NCBI GenBank assembly: GCA_040544425.1
Contig: JBEONO010000011.1
Location: 1-64,000 of the forward strand
Source: Solimicrobium sp040544425
GTDB lineage: Bacteria > Pseudomonadota > Gammaproteobacteria > Burkholderiales > Burkholderiaceae_D
DNA length: 64,000 nucleotides
Reading direction: 5' to 3'
Position 1 is the first letter of the stretch; every line of letters begins with the position of its first letter. Both the position numbers and the translations under genes were made by a program. Shown piece after piece: positions 26,082-35,358 of the stretch. The notes under the pieces are model-generated. The model was not told where the DNA came from and ran no database searches. It worked only from the letters and a program-made list of their open reading frames with translations.

Positions 26082-26653
26082 CGTTCTAGTTTTTCTATAC
26101 GCTTCATTAATCGTTCCACATCATCGCGGGTACGTCCAACCTGTTCGGCAAATTCCGCTACACGTTCAGGACGGACCAGCATCGGATTCTCTTCCAAAAA
26201 ATATTCAGCCAGATTTTCCTGCAATTTCTGGGCGCTCGTGCGCAAATTTTCTGCTACTGCTCTACCAGTCAACACCATACGTCGTCCCGCGACATCACCG
26301 AACAATTGACTCAACTGCTGCTCCGCATCCGGACGCAAATTTTTGCCCAGATCGGAAATAGTCTGCGCCAGATCAGCATCGCCTTCCAATTTGACGTAAG
26401 AAATCGCGCGTTGCTGGTCCTGCAGGATCAGCGGAACATCGGCCAGATTGATTCGTATCGTGACATTCGGAGCGACATCCTCGGGTGCCGCCTGCAGCAG
26501 GCCCGCTTCGGTAATCTGCATGCGCAAGCTGGTCACGGAAAAATCGATGCACGCAATCTTGCCCGCATGGGTCTGCAATTGCTGGCTGGCCCAGGGTTCC
26601 TGACTCAACAAATGATTCAGTACGGGCAGTAACAGAAAATTAGTCGGAATCAT
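26078..26653 (-). CDS. ubiJ: Ubiquinone biosynthesis accessory factor UbiJ (SCP2 domain)
   Basis: A 191-residue protein with an N-terminal SCP2-like lipid-binding fold (LNHLLSQEPWASQQL, PNVTIRINLADVPLIL, GDADLAQTISDLGKNLR) and a C-terminal coiled-coil helix ending DDVERLMKRIEKLER. UbiJ binds ubiquinone intermediates and scaffolds the Ubi complex. Its place between ubiE and ubiB is the standard proteobacterial order. Confidence 0.92.
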   Translation of the reverse strand: MIPTNFLLLPVLNHLLSQEPWASQQLQTHAGKIACIDFSVTSLRMQITEAGLLQAAPEDVAPNVTIRINLADVPLILQDQQRAISYVKLEGDADLAQTISDLGKNLRPDAEQQLSQLFGDVAGRRMVLTGRAVAENLRTSAQKLQENLAEYFLEENPMLVRPERVAEFAEQVGRTRDDVERLMKRIEKLER

Positions 26654-26654
26654 T

Positions 26655-27389
26655 TTAAATTTTCACGCCGGTGTGCAGCGCAGCCACGCCAGCGGTCAAA
26701 TTAAAATAATCCACGCGTGCCAGTCCGGCGTCCTGCATCATGGTTTTCAAGGTTTCTTGATCGGGATGCATACGGATCGATTCAGCCAGATAGCGATAGC
26801 TTTCGGCGTCATTGGCAATCACTTTTCCGAGCCATGGCAGGACCGAAAACGAGTACGTGTCATAAGGTTTTTGCAGCACACTGTTAACCTTGGAAAATTC
26901 CAGTACCAATAATTTTCCACCGGGTTTCAATACCCGCTGCATTTCAGCCAGCGCGGCCTCTTTGTGCGTCATATTGCGCAAACCAAAAGCGACAGTGACA
27001 CGATCAAAATAGTTATCAGGAAACGGGATATGCTCGGCATCGCACAACATGGTGGGCGTGATGATGCCTTTATTGAGCAAACGATCACGGCCCACCCGTA
27101 GCATCGACTCATTGATATCAGTCAGCCAGACTTCGCCGCCCGGGCCGGCCTGTTTGGCAAACTCCTTGGACAGGTCGCCCGTCCCGCCTGCAATATCCAG
27201 CACTTTAAATCCCGGCCGCACACCCGCCTGGGCAATCGTGAACATTTTCCAGATGCGGTGCAATCCGGCTGACATGACGTCATTCATCACATCATATTTT
27301 GCTGCGACGGAATGAAATACTTCAGCTACCTTGTGTGCTTTTTGATCTTCGTCTACGGTGCTAAAACCGAAATGGGTGGTGTTCGTCAT
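26655..27389 (-). CDS. ubiE: Ubiquinone/menaquinone C-methyltransferase UbiE
   Basis: A 244-residue SAM-dependent methyltransferase. VLDIAGGTGDLSKEFAKQAG is the SAM-binding loop, LTDINESMLRVGRDRL the second motif, and VTVAFGLRNMTHKEAALAEM plus LKPGGKLLVLEFSKV the UbiE signatures. It methylates the quinone ring. The gene starts the ubi operon, with only 1 bp between it and ubiJ. The upstream DUF971 gene ends 34 bp away on the same strand. Confidence 0.96.
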   Translation of the reverse strand: MTNTTHFGFSTVDEDQKAHKVAEVFHSVAAKYDVMNDVMSAGLHRIWKMFTIAQAGVRPGFKVLDIAGGTGDLSKEFAKQAGPGGEVWLTDINESMLRVGRDRLLNKGIITPTMLCDAEHIPFPDNYFDRVTVAFGLRNMTHKEAALAEMQRVLKPGGKLLVLEFSKVNSVLQKPYDTYSFSVLPWLGKVIANDAESYRYLAESIRMHPDQETLKTMMQDAGLARVDYFNLTAGVAALHTGVKI

Positions 27390-27423
27390 GTCTATTCCCT
27401 AATTTGTGTATTCATTTCACCGT

Positions 27424-27786
27424 TTAATAGCCGTCCCGGCCCGCTTCGCCGCGGTAACCGGCCTTCTGCAGCTTATCCAAATATTCCTGCCACAGCCGGG
27501 TCTGATTCTCGCCCAGCCAATACAAATAATCCCAGCTGAATATGCCCGTATTATGACCATCGCTGAAATGCGGCTGGACCGCATAATTACCGACCGGAAG
27601 CAAAGCAGTGATCGATACATTGCGCTTGCCGACCTGCAGGACTTCCTGCGAGGCGCCATGTCCGCGCACTTCGGCTGAGGGTGAATACACGCGCAGCAGT
27701 TCAAACGGCAAACAGTACCGGGTGCCGCCGAAGTCGATTTCCAGGACTTTGGATTGCATTCTGAGGTTGATCGCGCTCGGTGTCAT
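27424..27786 (-). CDS. DUF971 domain protein
   Basis: A 120-residue protein with the DUF971/GBBH-like N-terminal fold: LRMQSKVLEIDFGGTRYCLP, LLRVYSPSAEVRGHG, GNYAVQPHFSDGHNTGIFSW and a YLYWLGENQTRLWQEYLDKL helix. Stand-alone copies often lie near ubiE or iron-sulfur genes; no function is firmly known. It overlaps the HIT gene by 4 nt. Confidence 0.9.
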   Translation of the reverse strand: MTPSAINLRMQSKVLEIDFGGTRYCLPFELLRVYSPSAEVRGHGASQEVLQVGKRNVSITALLPVGNYAVQPHFSDGHNTGIFSWDYLYWLGENQTRLWQEYLDKLQKAGYRGEAGRDGY

Positions 27787-28199
27787 ACCGAGCCCAGCTT
27801 TTCTTGAATTGCCGATTTCAGTGTCGCCGCCAGCGTCTGACGATGCAACAAATTATCATTGACGCTGCGCTCCACTTTGCCCCAGATCGGGTTTGGAAAA
27901 TGCATGTCGTCGGTATAGCGCGGAATGACATGCCAGTGCACATGCGGCACCACATTACCCAGACTGGCCAGGTTCACTTTATGTGGCTGCATCACCTCGC
28001 GGATAACTGCTTCTACCTGCCACACCACGTCCATCATCTGGTTACGCTGGGTCGCATTCAGTTCAGTCATTTCTTTGACGTGCGCATTCCAGATCACACG
28101 GCAAAAACCTGGGTAGTGGCTGTCATTGACTTCCACCACACGCCAGTCCTGATGCTGGACAATGACGTCGCCCATTTGTTCACACAGTTCGCACTTCAT
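27783..28199 (-). CDS. HIT-family nucleotide hydrolase
   Basis: A 138-residue HIT-domain protein with the catalytic histidine triad in VPHVHWHVIPRY. It likely hydrolyses a dinucleotide or nucleoside phosphoramidate. CELCEQ at the start has two cysteines but no full zinc site. It sits between DUF971 and the large flavoprotein with 4-nt overlaps on both sides, so the three are one transcript. Confidence 0.9.
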   Translation of the reverse strand: MKCELCEQMGDVIVQHQDWRVVEVNDSHYPGFCRVIWNAHVKEMTELNATQRNQMMDVVWQVEAVIREVMQPHKVNLASLGNVVPHVHWHVIPRYTDDMHFPNPIWGKVERSVNDNLLHRQTLAATLKSAIQEKLGSV

Positions 28200-31100
28200 A
28201 CCAGCACTCTTTCTATACCACCGTTGTTGGCATTGGCGACGTATTCCGGCAACCAGTTTTCGCCCAGGACGTGTTTCGCAATTTCGACCACAATATAATC
28301 AGCGGTCGTCCCACTGTCTTCATTGAAGCGCGACAGACCCTGCAGACAGGCCGGACAGGAAGTCAGAATTTTAACGTCGCCAGTGAACCCGTCAGCGCGC
28401 AATTTATCTGCACCTTTGGTCATTTCCTCTTCCTTGCGGAAGCGAATTTGGGTCGATACGTCAGGGCGCGATACCGCCAGCGTGCCGGCCTCGCCACAAC
28501 AGCGATCATTCTTTTCTATCTTTTGGTCAGGAATCAGGGCATTCACTGTCTTGAGCGGATCCTGCAATTTCATCGGCGTGTGGCAGGGATCGTGATACAT
28601 ATAGCGCGTACCCGTGACACCTTCGAGTTTGATATTTTTTTCCAGCAGGTATTCATGGATATCCAGCATCCGGCAACCAGGGAAAATTTTGTCGAACTCG
28701 TAACCGGCCAACTGGTCATAACAGGTTCCGCAAGACACCACCACGGTTTTGATATCCAGATAATTCAATGTATTGGCGACACGGTGAAATAACACGCGAT
28801 TGTCGGTGATGATTTTTTCAGCCTTGTCAAAATCGCCTGAACTGCGTTGCGGGTAGCCACAGCATAAATAACCTGGCGGCAAAACGGTTTGCACACCGGC
28901 GTGCCAGAGCATGGCTTGCGTGGCCAGACCAACTTGAGAAAACAGTCGCTCAGAACCACAACCCGGAAAATAAAATACCGCTTCCGTATCGGCATGGGTC
29001 TTTTGCGGATGCCGAATGATCGGAACAAATTTGTCATCCTCAATATCCAGTAAAGCGCGCGCGGTTTTCTTGGGCAGATTGCCCGGCATTTTTTTATTGA
29101 TGAAGTGAATCACCTGTTCTTTGATCGGCGCTTTGCCGACAGTCGACTTCGGCGCCTTGGTCTGCTTGCGCGCCACGGCTTTGAGCAAAGTGTTGCCCCA
29201 ACGTTGCAATCCAACTCCCACACCGAAAATCAGCTCGCGCGCAACTTTTATCGTCGCCGGATCTTTGGCGTTCAAGAAAAACATTGAAGTCGCCGTGCCA
29301 GGATTAAACGACTTCTTATCCATCTTGCGTAGCAGATTGCGCATATTCATCGACACATCACCAAAGTCGATGTCGACCGGACAGGGCGTCAAACATTTGT
29401 GGCAGACCGTGCAATGATCCGCCACATCTTCGAATTCTTCCCAATGCTTGATCGAGATGCCGCGTCGCGTTTGTTCTTCATACAGAAAGGCTTCGATCAG
29501 CAGCGAAGTTGCGAGAATTTTATTGCGCGGCGAGTAAAGCAGATTCGCCCGCGGAATATGTGTCGCGCACACTGGCTTGCATTTACCGCAGCGCAGACAG
29601 TCTTTCACGCTATGGGCAATGGCGCCGATATCGCTTTGCTGCATGATCAGGGATTCATGTCCCATCAAACCAAACGACGGGGTGTAGGCGTTGCGCAGAC
29701 TGGCGTCCACGCCAGGCAGATTCAGCAGCTTGCCTTTATTGAACCGACCTTCCGGATCAATCCGCAATTTATAGTCGCGGAAACTTTGAATTTCATCCTC
29801 GTGCAAATACTCAAGCTTGGTAATGCCAATGCCATGCTCACCCGAAATGACACCGTTCAAGCGGCGCGCCAGCACCATGATGCGGTCAACAGCCTGATGC
29901 GCGACGCGCAGCATATCGTAGTCATCAGAGTTGACCGGAATATTGGTATGCACATTACCGTCACCGGCGTGCATGTGCAGGGCCACAAATACGCGACTGC
30001 GCAAAACTTTTTTATGCGTGGCGATACATTCATCCGAGATCAACTTGAAGGCCGATCCGGTAAAGATATGACGCAACTGCGCACGCAGTTCCAGCTTCCA
30101 TGAAATACGAATTGTACGGTCTTGCACCACGTCAAACAGGGTGGCTTGCGGCTGGGTTTGCAAGCGCGTCTGCAATTGCGGAATCAGTTTTTCGTATCCC
30201 ATTTCTTCTAGCTGGGCCAGGTAACTTTGCAGAGGCTGATCCAACTGTTGCAGGACGGTGAACCAGCGCAGTTGCACGGCATCGAGTAAGGCCTGCGCCT
30301 GTGCCACCCGGTCTTCAAATATTTCTGCCGGTGGAATATCCTCGCTGTCAGCCTCTTCGTTTTTTCCCAAAGGCAGATTGCCTTCTGAAAAATAGCTGCG
30401 CAACGCATCAACCAACGCCAGCTTGTTTTGCATCGACAGTTCGATGTTGATGCGTTCGATCCCATCGGTATATTCGCCCATGCGGTCGAGCGGAATCACT
30501 ACGTCTTCATTGATCTTGAATGCGTTGGTGTGTTTGGAAATCGCGGCGGTCTTGGCGCGGTCCAGCCAGAATTTTTTTCTTGCCTCGGGCGAGACGGCAA
30601 TGAAGCCTTCCCCGACGCGGGTATTGGCAATGCGAATGACTTCCGACGCGGCCAGTGCTACCGCGCTTTCATCGTCACCGACGATATCGCCGAACAAAGC
30701 CATTTTCGGCAGGACGCCACGTTTGGATTTGGTAGTGTAGCCAACTGCGCGCAAATAGCGTTCATCCAGATGTTCCAGACCCGCGAGAATCGCACCACCC
30801 TGCCGCGTCTGGCCGTCCAGATAGTCTTTAATCTCGACGATCGATGGAATCGCATCACGCGCCTGACCGAAAAATTCCAGGCACACCGTGCGCGCGAATT
30901 TCGGCATTTTATGCAGGATCCAGCGCGCCGACGTGATCAGGCCATCGCAGCCTTCTTTTTGCACGCCGGGCAAACCAGCCAGGAATTTGTCAGTAACGTC
31001 TTTACCCAATCCGGCTTTCCGGAAGGTTGAACCGGAAATGTCCAGTTGTTCGGTTTTGAACGGTGTCTTTTGACCAGGATGAGTCCACTCCAGTTTGAAT

Positions 31101-32158
31101 TTGGCCAGCGCCACATCGTGGATTTTGCCCAGATTATGTTCAAGACGGGTGACCTCGAGCCAGTCGCCATTTGGATCGACCATGCGCCACGACGCCAGAT
31201 TGTCCAGCGCGGTACCCCACAACACGGCTTTCTTGCCACCGGCATTCATGGCGACGTTGCCGCCGATGCAGGATGCCTCGGCTGAGGTCGGATCGACCGC
31301 GAAGACAAACCCGGCTTTTTCTGCCGCATCCGCAACGCGCTTGGTGACCACACCGGCGCCGGAATAAATCGTTGCATACGGCTTTGTCAATCCGGGCAAC
31401 ACTGTCATTTCAACGGCACCCAGTGTTTCCAGCTTTTCGGTATTGATCACCGCCGAGCGCGGCGTCAAGGGAATCGCGCCGCCTGTATAGCCGGTTCCAC
31501 CGCCACGCGGAATGATGGTCAGTCCTAATTCGATACAGCATTTCACCAGACCGGCCATTTCGTCTTCGGTATCCGGTGTCAGCACCACGAACGGATATTC
31601 AACCCGCCAGTCGGTCGCATCGGTTACGTGCGAAACGCGTGACAGGCCATCGAACTTGATATTGTCTTTGGCGGTGTGACGCGCCAGCAAGCGTATTGCG
31701 CGTTTGCGCAGATCGTAGGTATTTTTAAAATCCTCGGAAAACTGATGCACCGCCAGGCGGGCCGCTTCCAGCAAAGTCTGGACACTTTGACTGCGCTCTC
31801 TGGCTTCTTCACTGTCGCCATCGACGCGCCGTTTTTCAACTTCGCCGAGGCGATGGTTCAAGGCGTCGATCAGACTTTGACGACGCTTGGGATTGTCCAG
31901 CATATCGTCCTGCAAATACGGATTGCGCTGCACCACCCAGATATCGCCCAGTACCTCATACAACATGCGCGCCGAACGTCCGGTCTGACGCGCCCCGCGC
32001 AGCTTGTCCAGCGAATGCCAGGCGGGCTCACCCAGCAGGCGGATCACAATTTCGCGATCGGAAAATGAGGTGTAGTTGTAGGGAATTTCGCGCAACCGCG
32101 CAGGCGCAGCGTCGCGCGGAATTTTATTCAGTGCCTGTAATTGTGCGGGTGCATTCAT
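28196..32158 (-). CDS. DUF3683-FAD oxidase-4Fe4S-CCG fusion dehydrogenase
   Basis: A 1320-residue protein joining four parts: DUF3683 (residues 1-160), a FAD-binding type 4 domain (PRGGGTGYTGGAIPLT, MNAGGKKAVLWG), a FAD-oxidase C-terminal domain (HAGDGNVHTNIPV, EHGIGITKLEYL), and a ferredoxin pair (CLRCGKCKPVC, CTVCHKCLTPCPVD) followed by two CCG cysteine repeats (PGCGSERLF... LCCGYP and DPCHTPMK... RCCGEAG). It resembles GlcD and GlcF joined, as in D-lactate/glycolate-type respiratory dehydrogenases. The substrate is not certain. No signal peptide; it acts at the cytoplasmic membrane face. Confidence 0.92.
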   Translation of the reverse strand: MNAPAQLQALNKIPRDAAPARLREIPYNYTSFSDREIVIRLLGEPAWHSLDKLRGARQTGRSARMLYEVLGDIWVVQRNPYLQDDMLDNPKRRQSLIDALNHRLGEVEKRRVDGDSEEARERSQSVQTLLEAARLAVHQFSEDFKNTYDLRKRAIRLLARHTAKDNIKFDGLSRVSHVTDATDWRVEYPFVVLTPDTEDEMAGLVKCCIELGLTIIPRGGGTGYTGGAIPLTPRSAVINTEKLETLGAVEMTVLPGLTKPYATIYSGAGVVTKRVADAAEKAGFVFAVDPTSAEASCIGGNVAMNAGGKKAVLWGTALDNLASWRMVDPNGDWLEVTRLEHNLGKIHDVALAKFKLEWTHPGQKTPFKTEQLDISGSTFRKAGLGKDVTDKFLAGLPGVQKEGCDGLITSARWILHKMPKFARTVCLEFFGQARDAIPSIVEIKDYLDGQTRQGGAILAGLEHLDERYLRAVGYTTKSKRGVLPKMALFGDIVGDDESAVALAASEVIRIANTRVGEGFIAVSPEARKKFWLDRAKTAAISKHTNAFKINEDVVIPLDRMGEYTDGIERINIELSMQNKLALVDALRSYFSEGNLPLGKNEEADSEDIPPAEIFEDRVAQAQALLDAVQLRWFTVLQQLDQPLQSYLAQLEEMGYEKLIPQLQTRLQTQPQATLFDVVQDRTIRISWKLELRAQLRHIFTGSAFKLISDECIATHKKVLRSRVFVALHMHAGDGNVHTNIPVNSDDYDMLRVAHQAVDRIMVLARRLNGVISGEHGIGITKLEYLHEDEIQSFRDYKLRIDPEGRFNKGKLLNLPGVDASLRNAYTPSFGLMGHESLIMQQSDIGAIAHSVKDCLRCGKCKPVCATHIPRANLLYSPRNKILATSLLIEAFLYEEQTRRGISIKHWEEFEDVADHCTVCHKCLTPCPVDIDFGDVSMNMRNLLRKMDKKSFNPGTATSMFFLNAKDPATIKVARELIFGVGVGLQRWGNTLLKAVARKQTKAPKSTVGKAPIKEQVIHFINKKMPGNLPKKTARALLDIEDDKFVPIIRHPQKTHADTEAVFYFPGCGSERLFSQVGLATQAMLWHAGVQTVLPPGYLCCGYPQRSSGDFDKAEKIITDNRVLFHRVANTLNYLDIKTVVVSCGTCYDQLAGYEFDKIFPGCRMLDIHEYLLEKNIKLEGVTGTRYMYHDPCHTPMKLQDPLKTVNALIPDQKIEKNDRCCGEAGTLAVSRPDVSTQIRFRKEEEMTKGADKLRADGFTGDVKILTSCPACLQGLSRFNEDSGTTADYIVVEIAKHVLGENWLPEYVANANNGGIERVLV

Positions 32159-32325
32159 TGGGAGCGGTATCGAGGTCGCGTCGAGGTTGACTTACAATTC
32201 GTACGCAAACAAATAAAGTTGTTTGAGAGATTGTTGTCATTCTATCTGATTGTGCTGCAGCACGGGATACCGCGTTACTGCGAGAACTAACTTAATGTTG
32301 CCATAAAATTTAGTTTTTCTTGCAA

Positions 32326-32757
32326 TCACAGAGGCTCTGGCGGAGGCTCGTCGTTTTCAGGGTTGGCGATTTCTTCCGCATCGTCCACCAAGTCAGGATA
32401 AAGCGGGCGCAAGAGCTCTCTTGGTTCCTCGCCGATCGACTGAGTTTCCGAACTCGTATGCGACGACGGGTTTGCATCTGCACTGACCTTGCCAGCAAAA
32501 AGACCAATTGAACCGTGCACAATAAAGGCCAGTCCAACCAAAAACATTCCGACTGCAAAAAATACGCTTGGCGCGGTTAACCCGCTGGCTACCATCAGGC
32601 AGATTCCCGCCACGATTTCTCCGTACGCAGATGAATTGACACACCTGATCGCACAATTATCCAAGTGTTTCGGGCCGGGCGGGGTTCGATTATCAAAATT
32701 TTTAGCTTGGGCCGTTCCAGTTCGATCTACTGGCAGGGATTGGTGCAATGGTTTCAT
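32326..32757 (-). CDS. Small Inc-like hydrophobic-hairpin protein C
   Basis: A 143-residue protein with a polar N-terminus (about 40 residues, starting MKPLHQ), two hydrophobic segments joined by a short turn (EIVAGICLMVASGL, TAPS, VFFAVGMFLVGLAFIVHGSI), and a 50-residue acidic Pro/Glu-rich tail ending NDEPPPEPL. It shares layout with the two small proteins at 20 and 21.3 kb. AAAGGAT lies upstream of the ATG. No signal peptide or known family. Confidence 0.6.
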   Translation of the reverse strand: MKPLHQSLPVDRTGTAQAKNFDNRTPPGPKHLDNCAIRCVNSSAYGEIVAGICLMVASGLTAPSVFFAVGMFLVGLAFIVHGSIGLFAGKVSADANPSSHTSSETQSIGEEPRELLRPLYPDLVDDAEEIANPENDEPPPEPL

Positions 32758-32962
32758 TGGCTATCCTTTCTGATTGCATTGAAAACAGCGCAGCATCGCG
32801 CAGAATCTGGCTTCAGTAAATTGTGGTTTTTCCGCGCAGGCAGCTTAAGCCCTGGACAAACTTCTACTTTACGCAACAGCGCAATGGCGAGCATCGGGAT
32901 TCTGGCAGCAGATTCAGCTTATAATGCTCGATCCTTCGGCGTAAAGATTTGGCAAGTTCCCT

Positions 32963-34498
32963 ATGAACATGGATTATTTAAAAAAAATACTGACGTCCCG
33001 CGTCTACGATGTCGCCCATGAAACGCCGCTGGAATTGTCACCGACCCTCAGCAAACGCTATGGAAATAACATCTATTTCAAGCGTGAAGACGTACAAAAC
33101 GTGTTCAGCTTCAAGATCCGCGGGGCTTATAACCGGATGGCGCAGCTGTCGCCGGCTGAATTGAAACGCGGCGTAATCACTGCTTCGGCCGGTAATCATG
33201 CGCAAGGCGTGGCGTTTTCCGCCGCGAAGTTGAATTGCAAGGCCATGATCGTGATGCCGGTTTCGACGCCGCAGGTCAAAATCGATGCGGTGAAACAGCA
33301 CGGTGGCGACAATGTCGACGTGATTTTGCATGGCGATTCGTATTCCGACGCCTACACCCAGGCGCTGCTGCTGCAAACCAAACACAAGCTGAGCTTCATT
33401 CATCCGTTTGATGATCCGGATGTCATCGCCGGTCAAGGCACGATAGGCATGGAAATCTTGCGCCAGCATGCCGATCCTATCCACGCCATCTTTGTGCCAG
33501 TAGGCGGTGGCGGCATCATTGCCGGGATTGCTGCCTACGTCAAAGCACTGCGCCCGGAAATCAAGATTATCGGCGTTGAAACCTTTGACGCCAATGCCAT
33601 GCATCAAAGTCTGGCGGCGGGCAAACGGGTTGAACTCAAGGAGGTCGGTCTGTTTGCGGACGGCACTGCTGTGAAACTGGTCGGCGAGGAAACCTTTCGC
33701 GTCGCAAAAAAATATGTCGATGAAATTATTCTGGTCAATACCGACGCCATTTGCGCAGCATTGAAAGATGTGTTTCAGGACACGCGCAGTATTTTGGAAC
33801 CGGCTGGCGCGATGGCCATTGCCGGCGCCAAGGCATATCTGGAACGTGAAAAAGCCAATAAAAATCCGCTCAAAAATATGAGTCTGGTGGCCATCGCCAG
33901 TGGTGCGAATATGAATTTCGACCGCCTGCGCTTTGTGGCTGAGCGCGCTGAAATCGGTGAGGCACGTGAAGCCGTGTTTGCCGTGACTATTCCCGAAGAG
34001 CGTGGCAGCTTCAGGCGCTTCTGCGAATTGGTCGGGCCGCGCAATGTGACTGAATTTAACTACCGGATCAGCGACGCCAAATCGGCGCATATTTTTATCG
34101 GCGTGCAGGTACATGGCAGGGACGAATCGCAAAAAATTGCCAAAAATTTTGTCAAGCACGGCTTCGCGACTCTGGACTTATCAGACGACGAATTGGCCAA
34201 GCTGCATATCCGTCATCTGGTCGGTGGAAAAAGCCAATTGGCCGAACATGAAATTCTGTACCGCTTCGAATTTCCGGAACGGCCTGGCGCTCTGATGCGC
34301 TTTTTGTCGAGCATGGCGCCGAACTGGAATATCAGCCTGTTCCATTATCGCAATCACGGTGCCGACTACGGACGGATTCTGGTCGGCCTGCAAGTACCGA
34401 AAAACGAAATGCGCGAATTCAAGACATTCCTCTCCAATCTCGGCTACCGGCATTGGGATGAAAGCAGCAATCCGGTTTACCAATTATTTTTGGCCTGA
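32963..34498 (+). CDS. ilvA: Threonine dehydratase, biosynthetic
   Basis: A 511-residue PLP enzyme converting threonine to 2-oxobutyrate for isoleucine synthesis. The PLP lysine is in SFKIRGAYNRM, the phosphate loop in VPVGGGGIIAG, and SAGNHAQGVAFSA is conserved. Two C-terminal ACT-like regulatory domains (from ERGSFRRFCELVGPRNVTEF and FEFPERPGALMRFLSSM) give isoleucine/valine feedback as in the long form. Full length. It lies 8 bp before queF. Confidence 0.96.
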   Translation: MNMDYLKKILTSRVYDVAHETPLELSPTLSKRYGNNIYFKREDVQNVFSFKIRGAYNRMAQLSPAELKRGVITASAGNHAQGVAFSAAKLNCKAMIVMPVSTPQVKIDAVKQHGGDNVDVILHGDSYSDAYTQALLLQTKHKLSFIHPFDDPDVIAGQGTIGMEILRQHADPIHAIFVPVGGGGIIAGIAAYVKALRPEIKIIGVETFDANAMHQSLAAGKRVELKEVGLFADGTAVKLVGEETFRVAKKYVDEIILVNTDAICAALKDVFQDTRSILEPAGAMAIAGAKAYLEREKANKNPLKNMSLVAIASGANMNFDRLRFVAERAEIGEAREAVFAVTIPEERGSFRRFCELVGPRNVTEFNYRISDAKSAHIFIGVQVHGRDESQKIAKNFVKHGFATLDLSDDELAKLHIRHLVGGKSQLAEHEILYRFEFPERPGALMRFLSSMAPNWNISLFHYRNHGADYGRILVGLQVPKNEMREFKTFLSNLGYRHWDESSNPVYQLFLA

Positions 34499-34506
34499 CT
34501 GAGCCC

Positions 34507-35340
34507 ATGTCCAATTCGCCTCTACAATCCGCTCTTGGGAAAACCAGCACCTACGTCACCAACTATGATGCCGGTCTGCTGTTCCCGATTCCGCGCGCAG
34601 CAAAACGTGCCGAAATTGGCATTAATGCCGATCTGCCGTTTTTTGGTCTGGATATCTGGAATGCCTACGAAGTTTCCTGGTTGAATATGCGCGGCAAGCC
34701 GCAGATTGCCGTCGCGACTTTTCTGGTTCCGGCTGATTCGCCCAACATCATTGAATCGAAGTCGTTCAAGCTGTATTTGAATTCCTTCAACCAGACCAGG
34801 CTGGCGGACAGTGACGCATTGCTGGCCTTGTTACGTCAGGATATTTCAGCCGGATTTGCTACAACGGTGCAGGTCAAACTGACTTTGCCGGATGAATTCA
34901 GCAAACTGGGCATGGCTGAGCTGGAGGGCCTGTCACTGGACCGGCTGGATATTGAAGTCAACAGCTATACACCAGATGCGACATTACTTTCATCAGCCGC
35001 GGATGGCGTGCCGGTGGAAGAAACCCTGGTGTCAAATTTATTGAAGTCGAATTGTCTGGTCACCGGTCAGCCTGACTGGGCCAGCGTGCAAATTCATTAT
35101 GTTGGTCCACCGATCAACCAGGAGGGGCTGCTGAAATACCTGATCGGATTTCGCAACCACAATGAATTCCATGAACAATGCGTTGAGCGCATCTTCGTCG
35201 ATATTTTGCAGCACTGCAGCCCGCAAAAACTCACCGTCTATGCGCGTTACACGCGGCGCGGCGGCCTTGACATCAACCCTTGGCGCAGCAATTTCAGCAG
35301 CAAACAATTTCCGTCCAATCTCAGAAACGTTCGTCAATAA
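34507..35340 (+). CDS. queF: NADPH-dependent 7-cyano-7-deazaguanine reductase
   Basis: A 277-residue type II QueF, which reduces preQ0 to preQ1 in queuosine tRNA modification. The NADPH-binding motif ESKSFKLYLNSFNQT, the catalytic Cys in KSNCLVTGQPDW and the Glu in FHEQCVERIF are all present. It is the long two-domain form. Eight bp after ilvA. Confidence 0.96.
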   Translation: MSNSPLQSALGKTSTYVTNYDAGLLFPIPRAAKRAEIGINADLPFFGLDIWNAYEVSWLNMRGKPQIAVATFLVPADSPNIIESKSFKLYLNSFNQTRLADSDALLALLRQDISAGFATTVQVKLTLPDEFSKLGMAELEGLSLDRLDIEVNSYTPDATLLSSAADGVPVEETLVSNLLKSNCLVTGQPDWASVQIHYVGPPINQEGLLKYLIGFRNHNEFHEQCVERIFVDILQHCSPQKLTVYARYTRRGGLDINPWRSNFSSKQFPSNLRNVRQ

Positions 35341-35358
35341 CCTATCACCGTTTCAACT

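Noticed and set aside
33038..34159. Long 373-residue minus-strand frame opposite ilvA
   Set aside because: Antisense shadow; ilvA motifs are complete on the plus strand.
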